Assembly (NCBI RefSeq): GCF_000308815.1
Contig: NZ_BAFX01000204.1
Location: forward strand, 30,346-94,345
Length of the DNA: 64,000 bases
Direction: 5' to 3'
Origin: Nocardia concava NBRC 100430
GTDB taxonomy: Bacteria > Actinomycetota > Actinomycetes > Mycobacteriales > Mycobacteriaceae
The first letter of the stretch is position 1; every line of letters begins with the position of its first letter. The notes under the pieces are model-generated. The model did not search any database. It had not been told where the DNA came from and saw only the letters and a program-made list of their open reading frames with translations. The translations under genes were made by a program, and so were the position numbers. Below, in pieces: positions 50,847 to 59,997 of this stretch.

Positions 50847-53114
50847 GTGGGAGTGCGTGCAGCGTTCGAGGCTCGAATGGACGTGTGCCGGTGGGGATTT
50901 GCCACCGTCATGGGCGTGGTCGCGGGGTACGCGTCAGTGTTGTTGGCGAATCCGCGCCACTTCTATACCGATGACACCGAATCCCAGTACGGCCCGATGT
51001 GGGTCATGCTGGGGCGGCACCTGCACGAGGGTCGGTTTCCGGGGCTGGTGCCGTGGGAGTGGATGTCGGGCAACTACGCCTTGGAGGAGGCGGGGCTCTA
51101 CAACCCGCCGCAGATGCTTGTCGACTGGTTCGCACCGGAATTCGACAACCTGGCACTGTACGCGACGATCGTCAAGCTGATCTTCTCGATCATCGCCGCG
51201 CTCGGCGTGTTCCGCGTCTGCCTCGCCTACGGGGCGCGCCCGCCGTGGGCGGCGGTGGCGGGCATCGCGTTCCCACTGTCGGGCTGGTTCCTGTTCTTCG
51301 ACGAGGCGAGCTGGGCGACCTCGCTCACCGGCACCGCATGGATGCTGCACGCGTGGGCCTCGGCCATCCGTTACACCCGAACGCCACATGAGGGGCGGCG
51401 TTGGTACAACGGGCCGGTCCCGGTGTTCGTATTCCTGTATCTGGCGATTTCGGTCCAGTACGTCTTCCCCGCGGTCGAAGCAGCGCTGATGATCCTCGCA
51501 GTTGCCGTCGGCGAGGTGGTCTACCAGCGGGCTTGGCGACCGTCGCTGCGGCTGCTGGCCGTCGCCGCGTGCGCCGGGCTGGCCGGGCTGGAGACCTACC
51601 TACCCGGAATGTTGTCTTCACCGGTGACCTGGCGCGGCAACGAGCGAATCCTGAACGAGGACTTCCTCAATGTCGGCTGGTCGGAATCGCTGAATGCCAG
51701 TCTGCCCAGCACGGTTCCGGCCTTCACCGGCTGGTGGGGTTACGTGCAACCGCTGCCCATGGTCTACATCGCCTGGTTCCTGATTCCCCTGCTGGCCTTC
51801 ATCGATTGGGACGCGGTCCGGCAAGCCTGGCGCGAGCACACCGGGATGGCACTGTTCGCGCTGGGGTTCCTGATGTGGACGGCCGGACCGGGCCGTATCG
51901 GGCCACTGCGCTGGCCCGCGCGCGTGCTGCCGATGCTGGCGGTGGGACTGCTGGTGCTGGTGTGCGTATGGCTTTCTCGCTACGGCAGTTTCGCGGACTG
52001 GCGGCGACGAGGTGTCGCCGCGGCGGTGCTGATCAGCCTGCTGTTCGTCCGGTCCTTCTGCGCCGCACCACATCTGGTGATCCGGCACCTGATTGCCGCC
52101 GTGGTCGTCGCGGCCTTGACCGCCGCACTGGTGTGGCTGGGCCGAACCCGCGGTGTCGCGGCGGCCTGCGCGGTGGCGATCGTGGCGATGTTCCCCATCG
52201 CCTACGACCAGGTTCGGGTTCAATCCCCCACACCGATGTCGTATCACTTCCCGGAGAGGCGTTCGGAGATGACCGCCGCCTTCCCGCATTTCGACGGCGT
52301 CACACTGCAACTGGCCGACCGCGCCCTGGTACCGCCCGCCGACCAGCGCCTCACCGGCGCGTGGGGTTCGCTGGCCTTCGGCAATTACGCCAAGAACATG
52401 CACCTCAACTACGTCAACGCCTACACCCCGATCGGGTACCGGAAATTCAGCAAACTGCTGTGCATGGGCTGGGACGGCAGCACCTGCCCGGCAGCGTTCG
52501 GCGCCGCCTTCTCGACCGAACCCACTACGGGCCGAACCTATGTCGACCTGATGAAGGTGGACCGCGTCGTGCTGCAACGCGCCCAATACCCCGACGCGGG
52601 CGATCACCTGGCCCCGCCGGGCTGGAAATGGGTCGACTATCCCGGCCACGAGCGCTACATCTGGGTTCTCGAGCGGGAGAACGGGCCGATCTCCACCCAT
52701 GACGGGTACATTGCCGACGTCCGCGGCGTCACGATCAGCCCGATCGGCCGCGACAGCATGAACAGCCACCTGAGCGTCTCCTCGACACAGGGCGGGCAGA
52801 TCGTGTTCGCCCGCCTGGCCTGGCCCGGCTATCGAGTGTCGCTCGGCGGCCGCGACATCGGCTTCCACACGATCGCCGGAACGTTCGTCGCCGTGGACAT
52901 CCCGGCGGGAACCCACGACGGTGAACTCGTCGTGTCCTGGCGGCCGCCCGGGTGGAAGATCGGAATCGCGACCGCCATTCTAGGGCTGATCGGCCTGGGA
53001 TGGCTGCAATGGGCGTACCGCCGCAGGCCCGGCGACACCAACCCGGATCCGGACCCGGACCGGTTCGAGCCGGTCACCGAGCCTTTGGCTCCGGCGCGCC
53101 TGTTCACCGGGTAG
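50847..53114 (+). CDS. Large polytopic membrane protein, YfhO/GT-C-like (copy 2)
   Basis: This 755-residue protein is a close paralogue of 15221-17476 over its whole length: DDTESQYGPMWVMLG, VPWEWMSGNYALEEAGLYNP, WSESLNASLPSTVPAF, MSYHFPERRSEM, YVDLMKVDRVVLQRAQYP, WRPPGWKIGIAT. About ten to twelve membrane segments are followed by an extracytoplasmic domain and one final span. A role in transferring sugar or lipid groups in the envelope is possible but unproven. The truncated copy at 46311-46940 resembles this gene most closely. Confidence 0.72.
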   Translation: MGVRAAFEARMDVCRWGFATVMGVVAGYASVLLANPRHFYTDDTESQYGPMWVMLGRHLHEGRFPGLVPWEWMSGNYALEEAGLYNPPQMLVDWFAPEFDNLALYATIVKLIFSIIAALGVFRVCLAYGARPPWAAVAGIAFPLSGWFLFFDEASWATSLTGTAWMLHAWASAIRYTRTPHEGRRWYNGPVPVFVFLYLAISVQYVFPAVEAALMILAVAVGEVVYQRAWRPSLRLLAVAACAGLAGLETYLPGMLSSPVTWRGNERILNEDFLNVGWSESLNASLPSTVPAFTGWWGYVQPLPMVYIAWFLIPLLAFIDWDAVRQAWREHTGMALFALGFLMWTAGPGRIGPLRWPARVLPMLAVGLLVLVCVWLSRYGSFADWRRRGVAAAVLISLLFVRSFCAAPHLVIRHLIAAVVVAALTAALVWLGRTRGVAAACAVAIVAMFPIAYDQVRVQSPTPMSYHFPERRSEMTAAFPHFDGVTLQLADRALVPPADQRLTGAWGSLAFGNYAKNMHLNYVNAYTPIGYRKFSKLLCMGWDGSTCPAAFGAAFSTEPTTGRTYVDLMKVDRVVLQRAQYPDAGDHLAPPGWKWVDYPGHERYIWVLERENGPISTHDGYIADVRGVTISPIGRDSMNSHLSVSSTQGGQIVFARLAWPGYRVSLGGRDIGFHTIAGTFVAVDIPAGTHDGELVVSWRPPGWKIGIATAILGLIGLGWLQWAYRRRPGDTNPDPDPDRFEPVTEPLAPARLFTG

Positions 53115-53129
53115 AACGACTACTCGGGG

Positions 53130-53409
53130 CTCGGATGGCATCGCGGCCACCTTCAACGCCCCGCTGGCCGGGCCCTTCTTCGCCATGGAACTCATCCTGC
53201 GCAACTTCGCCGCCGAATCCTTCGGCGCGGTAGTACTTTCCAGCGTCACCGCCAGCGTGGTCGGTCGAGCCGTCCTGGGCGACACCGCGTTTCTGAGCCT
53301 GCCCGTCTTCGCGGTCCGCAACCCGGTCGAATACTCGCTGTATCTGTTGCTCGGCCTGGTGACCGCATCCCGCGCCTGCTGCGCGGAGCGGGCTTCGAAC
53401 CGTCGGTGA
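53130..53409 (+). pseudogene. CLC chloride channel fragment
   Basis: GIAATFNAPLAGPFFAMELI, LRNFAAESFGAVVLSSVTAS and VVGRAVLGDTAFLSLPVFAV are the central helices of a CLC-type channel or antiporter. The selectivity-filter region upstream and everything downstream are missing; after about 90 codons the frame becomes unrelated and stops. A relic only. Confidence 0.7.
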
Positions 53410-53529
53410 CCACCTCGACCGCCAGCCGCACGCTGGGCCGGATCACCTACCACACCGGCACGCTGCCGAGCTGAGCCAGCGGCACGCCGACCGCCGCGTT
53501 CGGGCAAAACACCCTGGACCACAACACCT

Positions 53530-54672
53530 TCAGTGGGTGGTGCATGCATCCATGGCTCGGCAACCCGGCCCGGCGAGGGTTCCACCGGGCTGCCCCACCG
53601 ACAGGGCAGTGGGGGCGGCAGACTTTCGCGGCGGACTGAGATGGCCGTTCAGCCAGCCGAACGCCTTCGGGTACATCGCGCGCCAGGTGCCCCAGTTGTG
53701 CCCACCGTCATCGGCGACCAGGGCCGGCGCGACCCGGGTGGGCGCCTTCGCGGCGGCGGCCAGGGCCTGCGCGTTGGCGACGGTGCTGGAGGGGTCACGA
53801 CGGCTCGTCGCGACCAGCAGCGCGACGCGAACTCCGGTGCCCGCCAGGCGAATAGGGTCGTTCAGGCGGCGCAGCGTGCGGCTGGGCACCACGTCCGGAT
53901 CGCCGTGAAAATCGTCGGGGCTGAAGCCGAGCCCGGTCGCGAATCCGGCCGGGTACTGCAGCGGCAGCGAGATCGCACAGTAGCCGCCGGTCGAATCCCC
54001 GGCCATCGCCCACGCGGAGGGCTCGGTGAGCGCCCGGAAGCGGCTGGTCACGAGATTTCGCACATCCCGTGCCAACCAGGTCGCGGTTTGCGGACCGTGG
54101 GGGATGTTGGCGCATTCGGTATCGCCCGCGGGATCGACACGCGGCATGACCAGAATCGCCGGTGCCAGTTCACCTTTGACCATCAGGTCCGCGAGTTCGG
54201 AGGTCACGTGACCACCCTTGATCCAGGCCCGCGGCGTGCCCGGCACTCCGTGCAGCAGCATGATCACCGGGAAGCGATAGTCGCGATACGCGGGCTGGTC
54301 GTATTGCGGCGGGGTCCAGACCAGTATTCGGCCGCGCAAATGCGACTGCGGGCCACGATAATCGGCCCCGACCAACCGGTCACCGAGGTCATGGAAATCA
54401 GCCCGGTCGTCGCCCGAACCCGCCGGGACGTCGGCGGCGGACGGCTCACCGAGCAGATCGTCCCAGGAGCTGTAGAGGGCCAAATCGTCGTTGACCCACA
54501 GACCGAGCACCGCGATGGCAGTGGCCTGGCACAGGCCGATCATGAGCAGCCTGGTCAACCAGCGGACGAATCGCGGTCCCCGCACCGCATTCCAGGCCAC
54601 CAAGGTCGTAAGGACCGCAGCGACCGCTGCCGCGATCATCACATAGAGCAGCCAGTCGCTGGTCAGGCTCAT
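53530..54672 (-). CDS. Antigen-85/esterase-D-like Ser hydrolase with membrane anchor
   Basis: The protein has 380 residues. Two N-terminal hydrophobic segments (WLLYVMIAAAVAAVLTTLVA and FVRWLTRLLMIGLCQATAIA) are followed by an alpha/beta-hydrolase of the esterase D family: FPVIMLLHGVPGTP, nucleophile elbow MAGDSTGGYCA and catalytic His in DDGGHNWGTWRAM. This family includes mycolyltransferases and other envelope esterases, but the classical mycolate-binding features cannot be confirmed. The ATG at 54672 was chosen over a TTG 12 codons earlier. Confidence 0.82.
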   Translation of the reverse strand: MSLTSDWLLYVMIAAAVAAVLTTLVAWNAVRGPRFVRWLTRLLMIGLCQATAIAVLGLWVNDDLALYSSWDDLLGEPSAADVPAGSGDDRADFHDLGDRLVGADYRGPQSHLRGRILVWTPPQYDQPAYRDYRFPVIMLLHGVPGTPRAWIKGGHVTSELADLMVKGELAPAILVMPRVDPAGDTECANIPHGPQTATWLARDVRNLVTSRFRALTEPSAWAMAGDSTGGYCAISLPLQYPAGFATGLGFSPDDFHGDPDVVPSRTLRRLNDPIRLAGTGVRVALLVATSRRDPSSTVANAQALAAAAKAPTRVAPALVADDGGHNWGTWRAMYPKAFGWLNGHLSPPRKSAAPTALSVGQPGGTLAGPGCRAMDACTTH

Positions 54673-54796
54673 CGGATCAACATGCGACGGGCCGCGCCGC
54701 CGGTCCAATTCGATTGAGATACCGCAGATATCGGAACCGATGTCGTTGTCGAGCGCACTGGCCGTCGTCCAGGGAAATCACGCGTCACGGCTCCGG

Positions 54797-54831
54797 AGGT
54801 TACCCGAATAGAATCTGAGTGCAATAGTTGC
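54797..54831 (-). promoter_or_regulatory. GCAA-N3-TTGC promoter element E3
   Basis: On the minus strand GCAACTATTGC overlaps TTGCAC. TAACCT (plus 54797-54802) follows after 16 bp. It faces the Ser hydrolase gene about 125 bp away. Confidence 0.5.
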
Positions 54832-54999
54832 CATAGGCACTACTCTGAGCCGACGCTCAGGCCGCGCGGCCTGCGATCATCTCGGCGATTCGACCATTTC
54901 TGATACCAGTCACCCATGGCCGAAACCGGAACGAACACCAGCCGGAACAGACGAGCCCTACCCGCCCAGAAACAGGGAAGCCGATCACTTAGGCAATGA

Positions 55000-55051
55000 G
55001 CAACTATTGCAGTATGCATCATTCCCTGCTACCTTGGGCATACGCCCAAGG
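55000..55051 (+). promoter_or_regulatory. GCAA-N3-TTGC promoter element E4 with a TetR-type operator
   Basis: GCAACTATTGC (55000-55010) overlaps TTGCAG. TACCTT (55030-55035) is 17 bp further. A perfect palindrome with 8-bp arms, CCTTGGGC and GCCCAAGG around ATAC (55032-55051), begins inside the -10 box, an ideal place for TetR autorepression. The tetR start is 26 bp downstream. Confidence 0.65.
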
Positions 55052-55077
55052 CGATCGCCCAGGATGGGAGGTGCGGC

Positions 55078-55701
55078 GTGGCTACCGCAGCCGAGCAAGG
55101 TCGCGAGACACGCGCGCGCCTGATGGCGGCGGCGGTGGAACTCCTGGCTGCACACGGCTGGGGCCAGGTGACCACCCGGCTGGTGGCCGAACGGGCGGGA
55201 GTGCGGCCGGGGCTGGTGCACTATCACTTTCCCTCGGTGACAGACCTTTTGATCGACGCCTCGGTACAGGCTGCGCGACACGAGTACGAATCGGTGATGG
55301 CTGGGGTCCTCGCTCTGCCCGGACCGGACGCGATGCGCGGAATGCTGGCCGCGATCGCCTCCTACACCGCCACCGATCCGATGACCGTCGCGATCACGGA
55401 GATGATGCTCGCCGCGACCCGCCATGAGCGGCTGCGGGTCGAGTTGGGGCGGTTGATCGCCGAGGCGCGGGCCACGTTGGCCGGTTGGTTTCGGGCCAAT
55501 GGTTCGGTGCCGGACCCCGAGGCGACGGCCACGGTGGTGGCGGCGTTGCTGGACGGGTTGATCCTGCATCGGCTCATCGACCCTGGCCTGGGTGAGGTGG
55601 ATGTGACGGGGCCGCTGCTGCGCGCGGCGGGGCTGAACGAAACTCCAACGAGCGAGGGGACATCCGATGAGCAAACAGGTGGAGACGGGTCCGGCGACTG
55701 A
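55078..55701 (+). CDS. TetR-family regulator of the ABC export unit
   Basis: The protein has 207 residues. It has a TetR helix-turn-helix (REThR-type opening, AAAVELLAAHGWGQVTTRLV, AERAGVRPGLVHYHFPSVTD) and a C-terminal ligand domain with VAALLDGLILHRLIDPGL. It starts with GTG after GGGAGG. It overlaps the ABC ATPase gene by 35 bases and probably represses the whole unit through the palindrome at 55032-55051, responding to an exported compound. Confidence 0.9.
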   Translation: MATAAEQGRETRARLMAAAVELLAAHGWGQVTTRLVAERAGVRPGLVHYHFPSVTDLLIDASVQAARHEYESVMAGVLALPGPDAMRGMLAAIASYTATDPMTVAITEMMLAATRHERLRVELGRLIAEARATLAGWFRANGSVPDPEATATVVAALLDGLILHRLIDPGLGEVDVTGPLLRAAGLNETPTSEGTSDEQTGGDGSGD

Positions 55702-56416
55702 GGCGCGGCGGCGCGGCGGGATCACGCTGCACGGGGTGAGCAAGACCTATGGCACCGGTGAGGCGGCGGTGCACGCGCTGACCGACGTCGACCTCGACGT
55801 CCGGCCGGGAGAACTCATGGCGATCCTCGGTGCCAGCGGTTCGGGGAAGACCACCCTGCTCAACCTGATCGGCGGCATCGAAGCCGCCGAGACCGGATCG
55901 ATTGTTGTTGCAGGGCAGGATATTTCCGGGCGCGACCCCGCCGGCCTCGGCGAGTTCCGCCGTGACCACGTGGGTTTCGTGTTCCAGTTCTTCAACCTGA
56001 TCCCGACCCTGACCGCACGCGAGAACGTGGAGGTCATCGTCGAGCTGACCGGACGTGGTGAGCGTCGCCGGGTACCGGAGCTGCTCGCCGCCGTCGGGCT
56101 GGCCGATCGTGCCGATCACTTCCCGTCGCAGCTGTCGGGCGGTCAGCAGCAGCGGGTTTCCATCGCGCGAGCGCTGGCCACCGACCCGGACCTGCTGCTG
56201 GCCGACGAACCGACCGGAGCGCTCGACGTGGCCACCGGGCAGAGCGTGCTGGAGCTGCTGCAGCAGACCAGTCGCGCCGGGCGCGGGGTCGTGATGGTCA
56301 CCCACAACGAGGTCGCCGCGGCCATCGCCGATCGGGTGATCCGCATGCGCGACGGCCGAATCGTCGCCGACGAGGTGAACGCGAATCCGGCCGCCGCACA
56401 GAGCATCCGGTGGTGA
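55667..56416 (+). CDS. ABC transporter ATPase, MacB/LolD type
   Basis: The protein has 249 residues. Motifs are Walker A GASGSGKTTLLNLIGGIE, Q-loop FVFQFFNLIPTLTARENVEV, signature QLSGGQQQRVSIARALA and Walker B LLLADEPTGALD. The GVSKTYGTGEAAVHALTDVD opening is typical of the MacB/LolD group, which works in mechanotransmission export rather than uptake. It overlaps the permease gene. Confidence 0.9.
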   Translation: MSKQVETGPATEARRRGGITLHGVSKTYGTGEAAVHALTDVDLDVRPGELMAILGASGSGKTTLLNLIGGIEAAETGSIVVAGQDISGRDPAGLGEFRRDHVGFVFQFFNLIPTLTARENVEVIVELTGRGERRRVPELLAAVGLADRADHFPSQLSGGQQQRVSIARALATDPDLLLADEPTGALDVATGQSVLELLQQTSRAGRGVVMVTHNEVAAAIADRVIRMRDGRIVADEVNANPAAAQSIRW

Positions 56417-58773
56417 GGGCGATGTTCATGGCCTCACATCGGGTGCTCACCCGCAAGATCGTGCGCGATCTGCGACGCCGGTCGGCGCAGGTTGCCGCCA
56501 TCGCGGTGACGGTGCTGCTGGGCGTGCTGCTGTTCGTCGCCAGCTACGACTCCTTCCGCAATCTCGAAAGCTCTTACCAGAGCACCTATTCGCGCCTGCA
56601 CTTCGCCGACTTCACCACCACGGGAGGCGATCCCGCGCGGATCGCGGCCGCGGTACGCGATGCGCCCGGGGTGGCCCGGGTCTCGGTGCGCACACAAGCA
56701 GACGTGCCCATGACGATCGGCGGCACCAAACTGCTCGGCCGGGTGATCGGGACCACCGGGCCCGACGCGGTGAACCAGATCAGTGTGGCCACCGGCCGAT
56801 TGCCGGATCCCGACCAGCCCGACCAGGTCATCGTCGAGCATCACGCGGCCCAGACCTTCGACCTGCACGAGGGCAGTGAAATCCGCGTCTTCGACGGCGC
56901 GACCTGGCATACGGTCTCCGACACGGGCCTCGCGTGGTCTCCGGAGTACCTGTGGCCGGCCCGCAGTCGGCAGGAAGTCCTCGGCGACCCCCACGGTTTC
57001 GCGGTCGTCTTCGCACCGCAGAATCAACTGGCACGGCTGACCGGGACCGCCGGCGCCAACCAGACGCTCGTCGAAATGCGCGCGACGGCAACCCGATCCA
57101 ACCGAGAGCGGGTCGAGCAGCTGTTGCGGGACGCAGGGGCGGTCGATGTGCAGACCCAGGCCGAGCAGCCGTCCAACGCCGCACTGCACGAGGATCTCAA
57201 CGGCTTCTCCGAACTCGCCGTCGCCTTCCCCGCCCTGTTCCTGATCGCGGCGGCCGTCGCGACCTATGTCCTGATCACCAGACTCGTGTTGGCCGAACGC
57301 CCGATCATCGGCACCATGCTCGCCATGGGCGCCCGCCGTCGCACCGTCATCGGCCACTACGTGGGCTACGCGGCGGGAATGGTGCTGGCGGGCACGGCGA
57401 TCGGGGTGATCGGCGGATTCTTGGCGACCTCGGCGGTCACCGCCGCCTACACCAAGGCGATCAGCATTCCCGACACCGTGGTCGACCATCGATGGTCGAC
57501 CGCCCTGATCGCCGTCGGCCTCGGACTGCTCACCGGCGTGATCGCGGGGGTCGTGCCCGCGGTGGCCGCCGCCCGGATCGCGCCCGCCGCCGCCATGCGA
57601 GGCGATGGATTGCGACCGGCTCGCGCCGGGGTGTTGTCCCGGCTCACCGCGCACTGGCACCGCCTCCCGGTGGTCGCGCGAATGACATTGCGCTCGTTGG
57701 CCCGTGGCCGTCGCCGCACCATCGCCACCATGACCGGCACCGTCCTGGCCCTGGTCTTGATCCTCGCCTCGGTCGGCATGCTGACCAGCATGCGTTCGGC
57801 ATTGCACATCCAGTTCCGCGACATCGAACGCGAAGACGCCACCGTCATCACATCGGATCTGTCGAACGATATTGCGGCCCAATTGCGTTCGATAGCGGGA
57901 GTCACCGACGTCGAGCCCGCGGCCCTGACCCCGGTGACACTGTCCGCCGGCGGGCACTCGTACTCCACCACGCTGACCGGTCTGATACCCGACACCAAAA
58001 TGCACGGATTCCGTGGCACCGGCGGGACTGTCACGCGGCTACCGGACACCGGCATCCTCGTCGGCAGCGCTGCGGCGAAGAAACTCGGCGTCTCGGCGGG
58101 CGATACCCTCACGGTCACACCGGCGCTCGGCGTCCTGAAAACCGAGCGGGTCGCGGGCTTGCTCGACGAGCCGCTGGGCACTTACGCCTATGCCACGCAG
58201 GCGATCTCGACCGATATCGGTGGCGCAGGGCTGCACGGCTATCTGATGGGCTTCACCGATGCCACCGATCGAGATGCCGTGCGCGCCGAGGCGACCGGCA
58301 TCCCAGGCGTCCTCGCCTACAGCGATACCCAGGCCGTCCAGAACCAGGTCGACAAGTTCCTCGGCCTGTTCTGGGCATTTATTGCCGCCATGCTGATCTT
58401 CGGCACCCTGCTCGCCTTCACCGTCATCTACGTGACCATGACGGTCAACCTCGCCGAACGCACCACCGAGCTCGCCACCCTGCGTGCCGCGGGCGTACCG
58501 GTCCGCAGGCTCACCGCCTCCGTCGCCGCCGAAAACCTCACCGCGACACTATTGGCGGTCCCCGTCGGCCTGGCCGCCGGATACCTCGCCGCCTGGGCTT
58601 TGCTGCGATCGTTCACCAGCGACATGTTCAGCTTCGGACTGTCCCTCGGCATCGCCGCCCCCGCACTCGCGGCACTGGCGGTCCTCGCAGCCGCCGCCCT
58701 CTCTCAACTCCCAGCGGCGCGCCTCGTGAGACGCATCGATATCGCCCACGTCGTCCGCGAACGCGCCCAATGA
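56410..58773 (+). CDS. ABC permease with two FtsX domains
   Basis: The protein has 787 residues. One N-terminal helix (VAAIAVTVLLGVLLFVASYD) is followed by a large external domain of about 230 residues, three helices of the first FtsX unit, a second external domain and a final FtsX unit (FTVIYVTMTVNLAERTTELA). The architecture is that of MacB-like exporters of lipids or drugs. It starts with GTG overlapping the ATPase stop. The cargo is unknown. Confidence 0.88.
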   Translation: MVRAMFMASHRVLTRKIVRDLRRRSAQVAAIAVTVLLGVLLFVASYDSFRNLESSYQSTYSRLHFADFTTTGGDPARIAAAVRDAPGVARVSVRTQADVPMTIGGTKLLGRVIGTTGPDAVNQISVATGRLPDPDQPDQVIVEHHAAQTFDLHEGSEIRVFDGATWHTVSDTGLAWSPEYLWPARSRQEVLGDPHGFAVVFAPQNQLARLTGTAGANQTLVEMRATATRSNRERVEQLLRDAGAVDVQTQAEQPSNAALHEDLNGFSELAVAFPALFLIAAAVATYVLITRLVLAERPIIGTMLAMGARRRTVIGHYVGYAAGMVLAGTAIGVIGGFLATSAVTAAYTKAISIPDTVVDHRWSTALIAVGLGLLTGVIAGVVPAVAAARIAPAAAMRGDGLRPARAGVLSRLTAHWHRLPVVARMTLRSLARGRRRTIATMTGTVLALVLILASVGMLTSMRSALHIQFRDIEREDATVITSDLSNDIAAQLRSIAGVTDVEPAALTPVTLSAGGHSYSTTLTGLIPDTKMHGFRGTGGTVTRLPDTGILVGSAAAKKLGVSAGDTLTVTPALGVLKTERVAGLLDEPLGTYAYATQAISTDIGGAGLHGYLMGFTDATDRDAVRAEATGIPGVLAYSDTQAVQNQVDKFLGLFWAFIAAMLIFGTLLAFTVIYVTMTVNLAERTTELATLRAAGVPVRRLTASVAAENLTATLLAVPVGLAAGYLAAWALLRSFTSDMFSFGLSLGIAAPALAALAVLAAAALSQLPAARLVRRIDIAHVVRERAQ

Positions 58774-58804
58774 CCACCAGAAGCACCGCCGAGGAGAACA
58801 CCGC

Positions 58805-59284
58805 ATGGCCACACCAAGTCTCGCTTCCAGAGTCGGCGCGCGAGCACTACGGACCCGATGGGTCGTTCGAGCACCGATCACCCTCTACCGCTGCGGATTC
58901 GGCTTCCTGTTCGGCACCCGGCTGCTGATGCTCGAACACACCGGCCGCCGCAGCGGGCAACGCCGATACGTCGTCCTCGAGGTGGTCGATCACCCCGCAC
59001 CCGACCAGTACATCGTGGTGTCCGGCTTCGGGACCCAGGCCCAGTGGTATCGAAACGTCACCGCGACGCCCCTCGTTCGGATCTCGGTGGGCATCCGACG
59101 GGCCGTCCCCGCGATCGCGACACCGATGACCGAAGCGGAATCCGCGCTGGTGCTCGACCGATACATCGACCACCACCCCAAGGCATGGGTCAAACTGCGC
59201 GGAACGATCGAGGCCGCCACCGGCAGGCCCGTCGACCTACTCCCCATGGTCCGTTTGAGCGTGGTCCGGTCGAACAGCGAATAG
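58805..59284 (+). CDS. Deazaflavin (F420)-dependent nitroreductase family protein
   Basis: The protein has 159 residues of the DDN/DUF385 family: LMLEHTGRRSGQRRYVVLEV, YIVVSGFGTQAQWYRNVTAT and a terminal hydrophobic strand. F420H2-dependent reductases of this fold act on quinones and nitro compounds. It follows the exporter by 31 bases and probably belongs to the TetR unit, suggesting that the same compound is reduced and pumped out. Confidence 0.87.
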   Translation: MATPSLASRVGARALRTRWVVRAPITLYRCGFGFLFGTRLLMLEHTGRRSGQRRYVVLEVVDHPAPDQYIVVSGFGTQAQWYRNVTATPLVRISVGIRRAVPAIATPMTEAESALVLDRYIDHHPKAWVKLRGTIEAATGRPVDLLPMVRLSVVRSNSE

Positions 59285-59321
59285 TCCGCTTCGGTACGAC
59301 TTCAATCAATCAAAGCAGGGA

Positions 59322-59355
59322 GCAATCTTTGCGTAGTGCTTGTATTTGATACCGT
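59322..59355 (+). promoter_or_regulatory. GCAA-N3-TTGC promoter element E5
   Basis: GCAATCTTTGC (59322-59332) overlaps TTGCGT. TACCGT (59350-59355) follows after 15 bp. The predicted start near 59361 is just ahead of the branched structure at 59365. Confidence 0.45.
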
Positions 59356-59364
59356 GACAGACGC

Positions 59365-59440
59365 ACCCCGGGACCATCGGGCACACTCGCCTCCGGATCC
59401 CGGAGGCTGCCATCCGCTGCCGGATGGCAGGTCCCGGGGT
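59365..59440 (+). ncRNA. Predicted three-way-junction RNA
   Basis: ACCCCGGGACC (59365-59375) pairs perfectly with 59430-59440. Inside lie two abutting perfect hairpins: GCCTCCGG with CCGGAGGC (59389-59407, 3-base loop) and TGCCATCCG with CGGATGGCA (59408-59429, 4-base loop). Thirteen bases remain single-stranded at the junction. A promoter candidate lies just upstream. It may be a small RNA, a leader element or a branched terminator of the nitroreductase transcript. Confidence 0.45.
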
Positions 59441-59617
59441 GACCAGCCGCCACTTACCGCACCCCCGCTCGCCGGACATGGTCCACGGCATCCCGCTGGC
59501 GGGGATCGACTACTACCGACAAGGGATGCGCATGGATAGGACGACTAATGCGTCGAGTTACGCGACGCCGTTCCGCGATGGCAGCCGCGGCCCCGGGCGC
59601 AGCCACTGGGGGGATTT

Positions 59618-59794
59618 TCAGAGGCACCAGTAGAGGTCGGCGGAGCCGGGCATGGGGATGGTGAAACAGATGCCGACTGAGCCGTCGATGGGTTCGGCTT
59701 GGGGGTCGGCGGCGGAGGCGGTGGCGGCGCCGATTACGCCGAGCGACAGCGCTATTGCGGTTACGGCTGCTGATGCGGCGATTCTTGCGGTCAT
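59618..59794 (-). CDS. Tiny secreted protein, 58 residues
   Basis: Translation gives MTARIAASAAVTAIALSLGV, continuing to a cleavage site near ASA and a mature part of about 30 residues with GICFTIPMPGSADLYWCL at the end. GGGAG lies eight bases before the ATG. Two cysteines and a C-terminal aromatic motif SADLYW resemble the other small secreted protein at 14776-14997 (SADLFW), so these may be one family. Confidence 0.65.
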   Translation of the reverse strand: MTARIAASAAVTAIALSLGVIGAATASAADPQAEPIDGSVGICFTIPMPGSADLYWCL

Positions 59795-59997
59795 TTCATC
59801 AACTCCCTGTTCGTGAAAGTCTTTGTCCGGAAAGGCGCCTGGTTACACGGTAGACATCGGGAGGGATTGGAGGTAAGCACCGCCGCTGGCCCGGTCAAGT
59901 GGTGGGCACCGGCCAGTGCACACACCGGGAATGGGAGGGGAGGCGAGCCGGAATAGACTGAATGGCCTGTACCTTGTCGAGTGGATCGGAGTGAGAC

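Noticed and set aside
53530..54672. A definite mycolyltransferase assignment for the Ser hydrolase
   Set aside because: The GDSTGG elbow and late His are shared by the whole esterase D family. The N-terminal membrane segments and missing diagnostic residues do not allow a specific call.
59424..59633. Short plus-strand frame after the three-way junction (contains PLAGIDYYRQGMRMDRTT)
   Set aside because: No ribosome site, and it overlaps the convergent 58-residue secreted gene. It could be a relic but cannot be supported.
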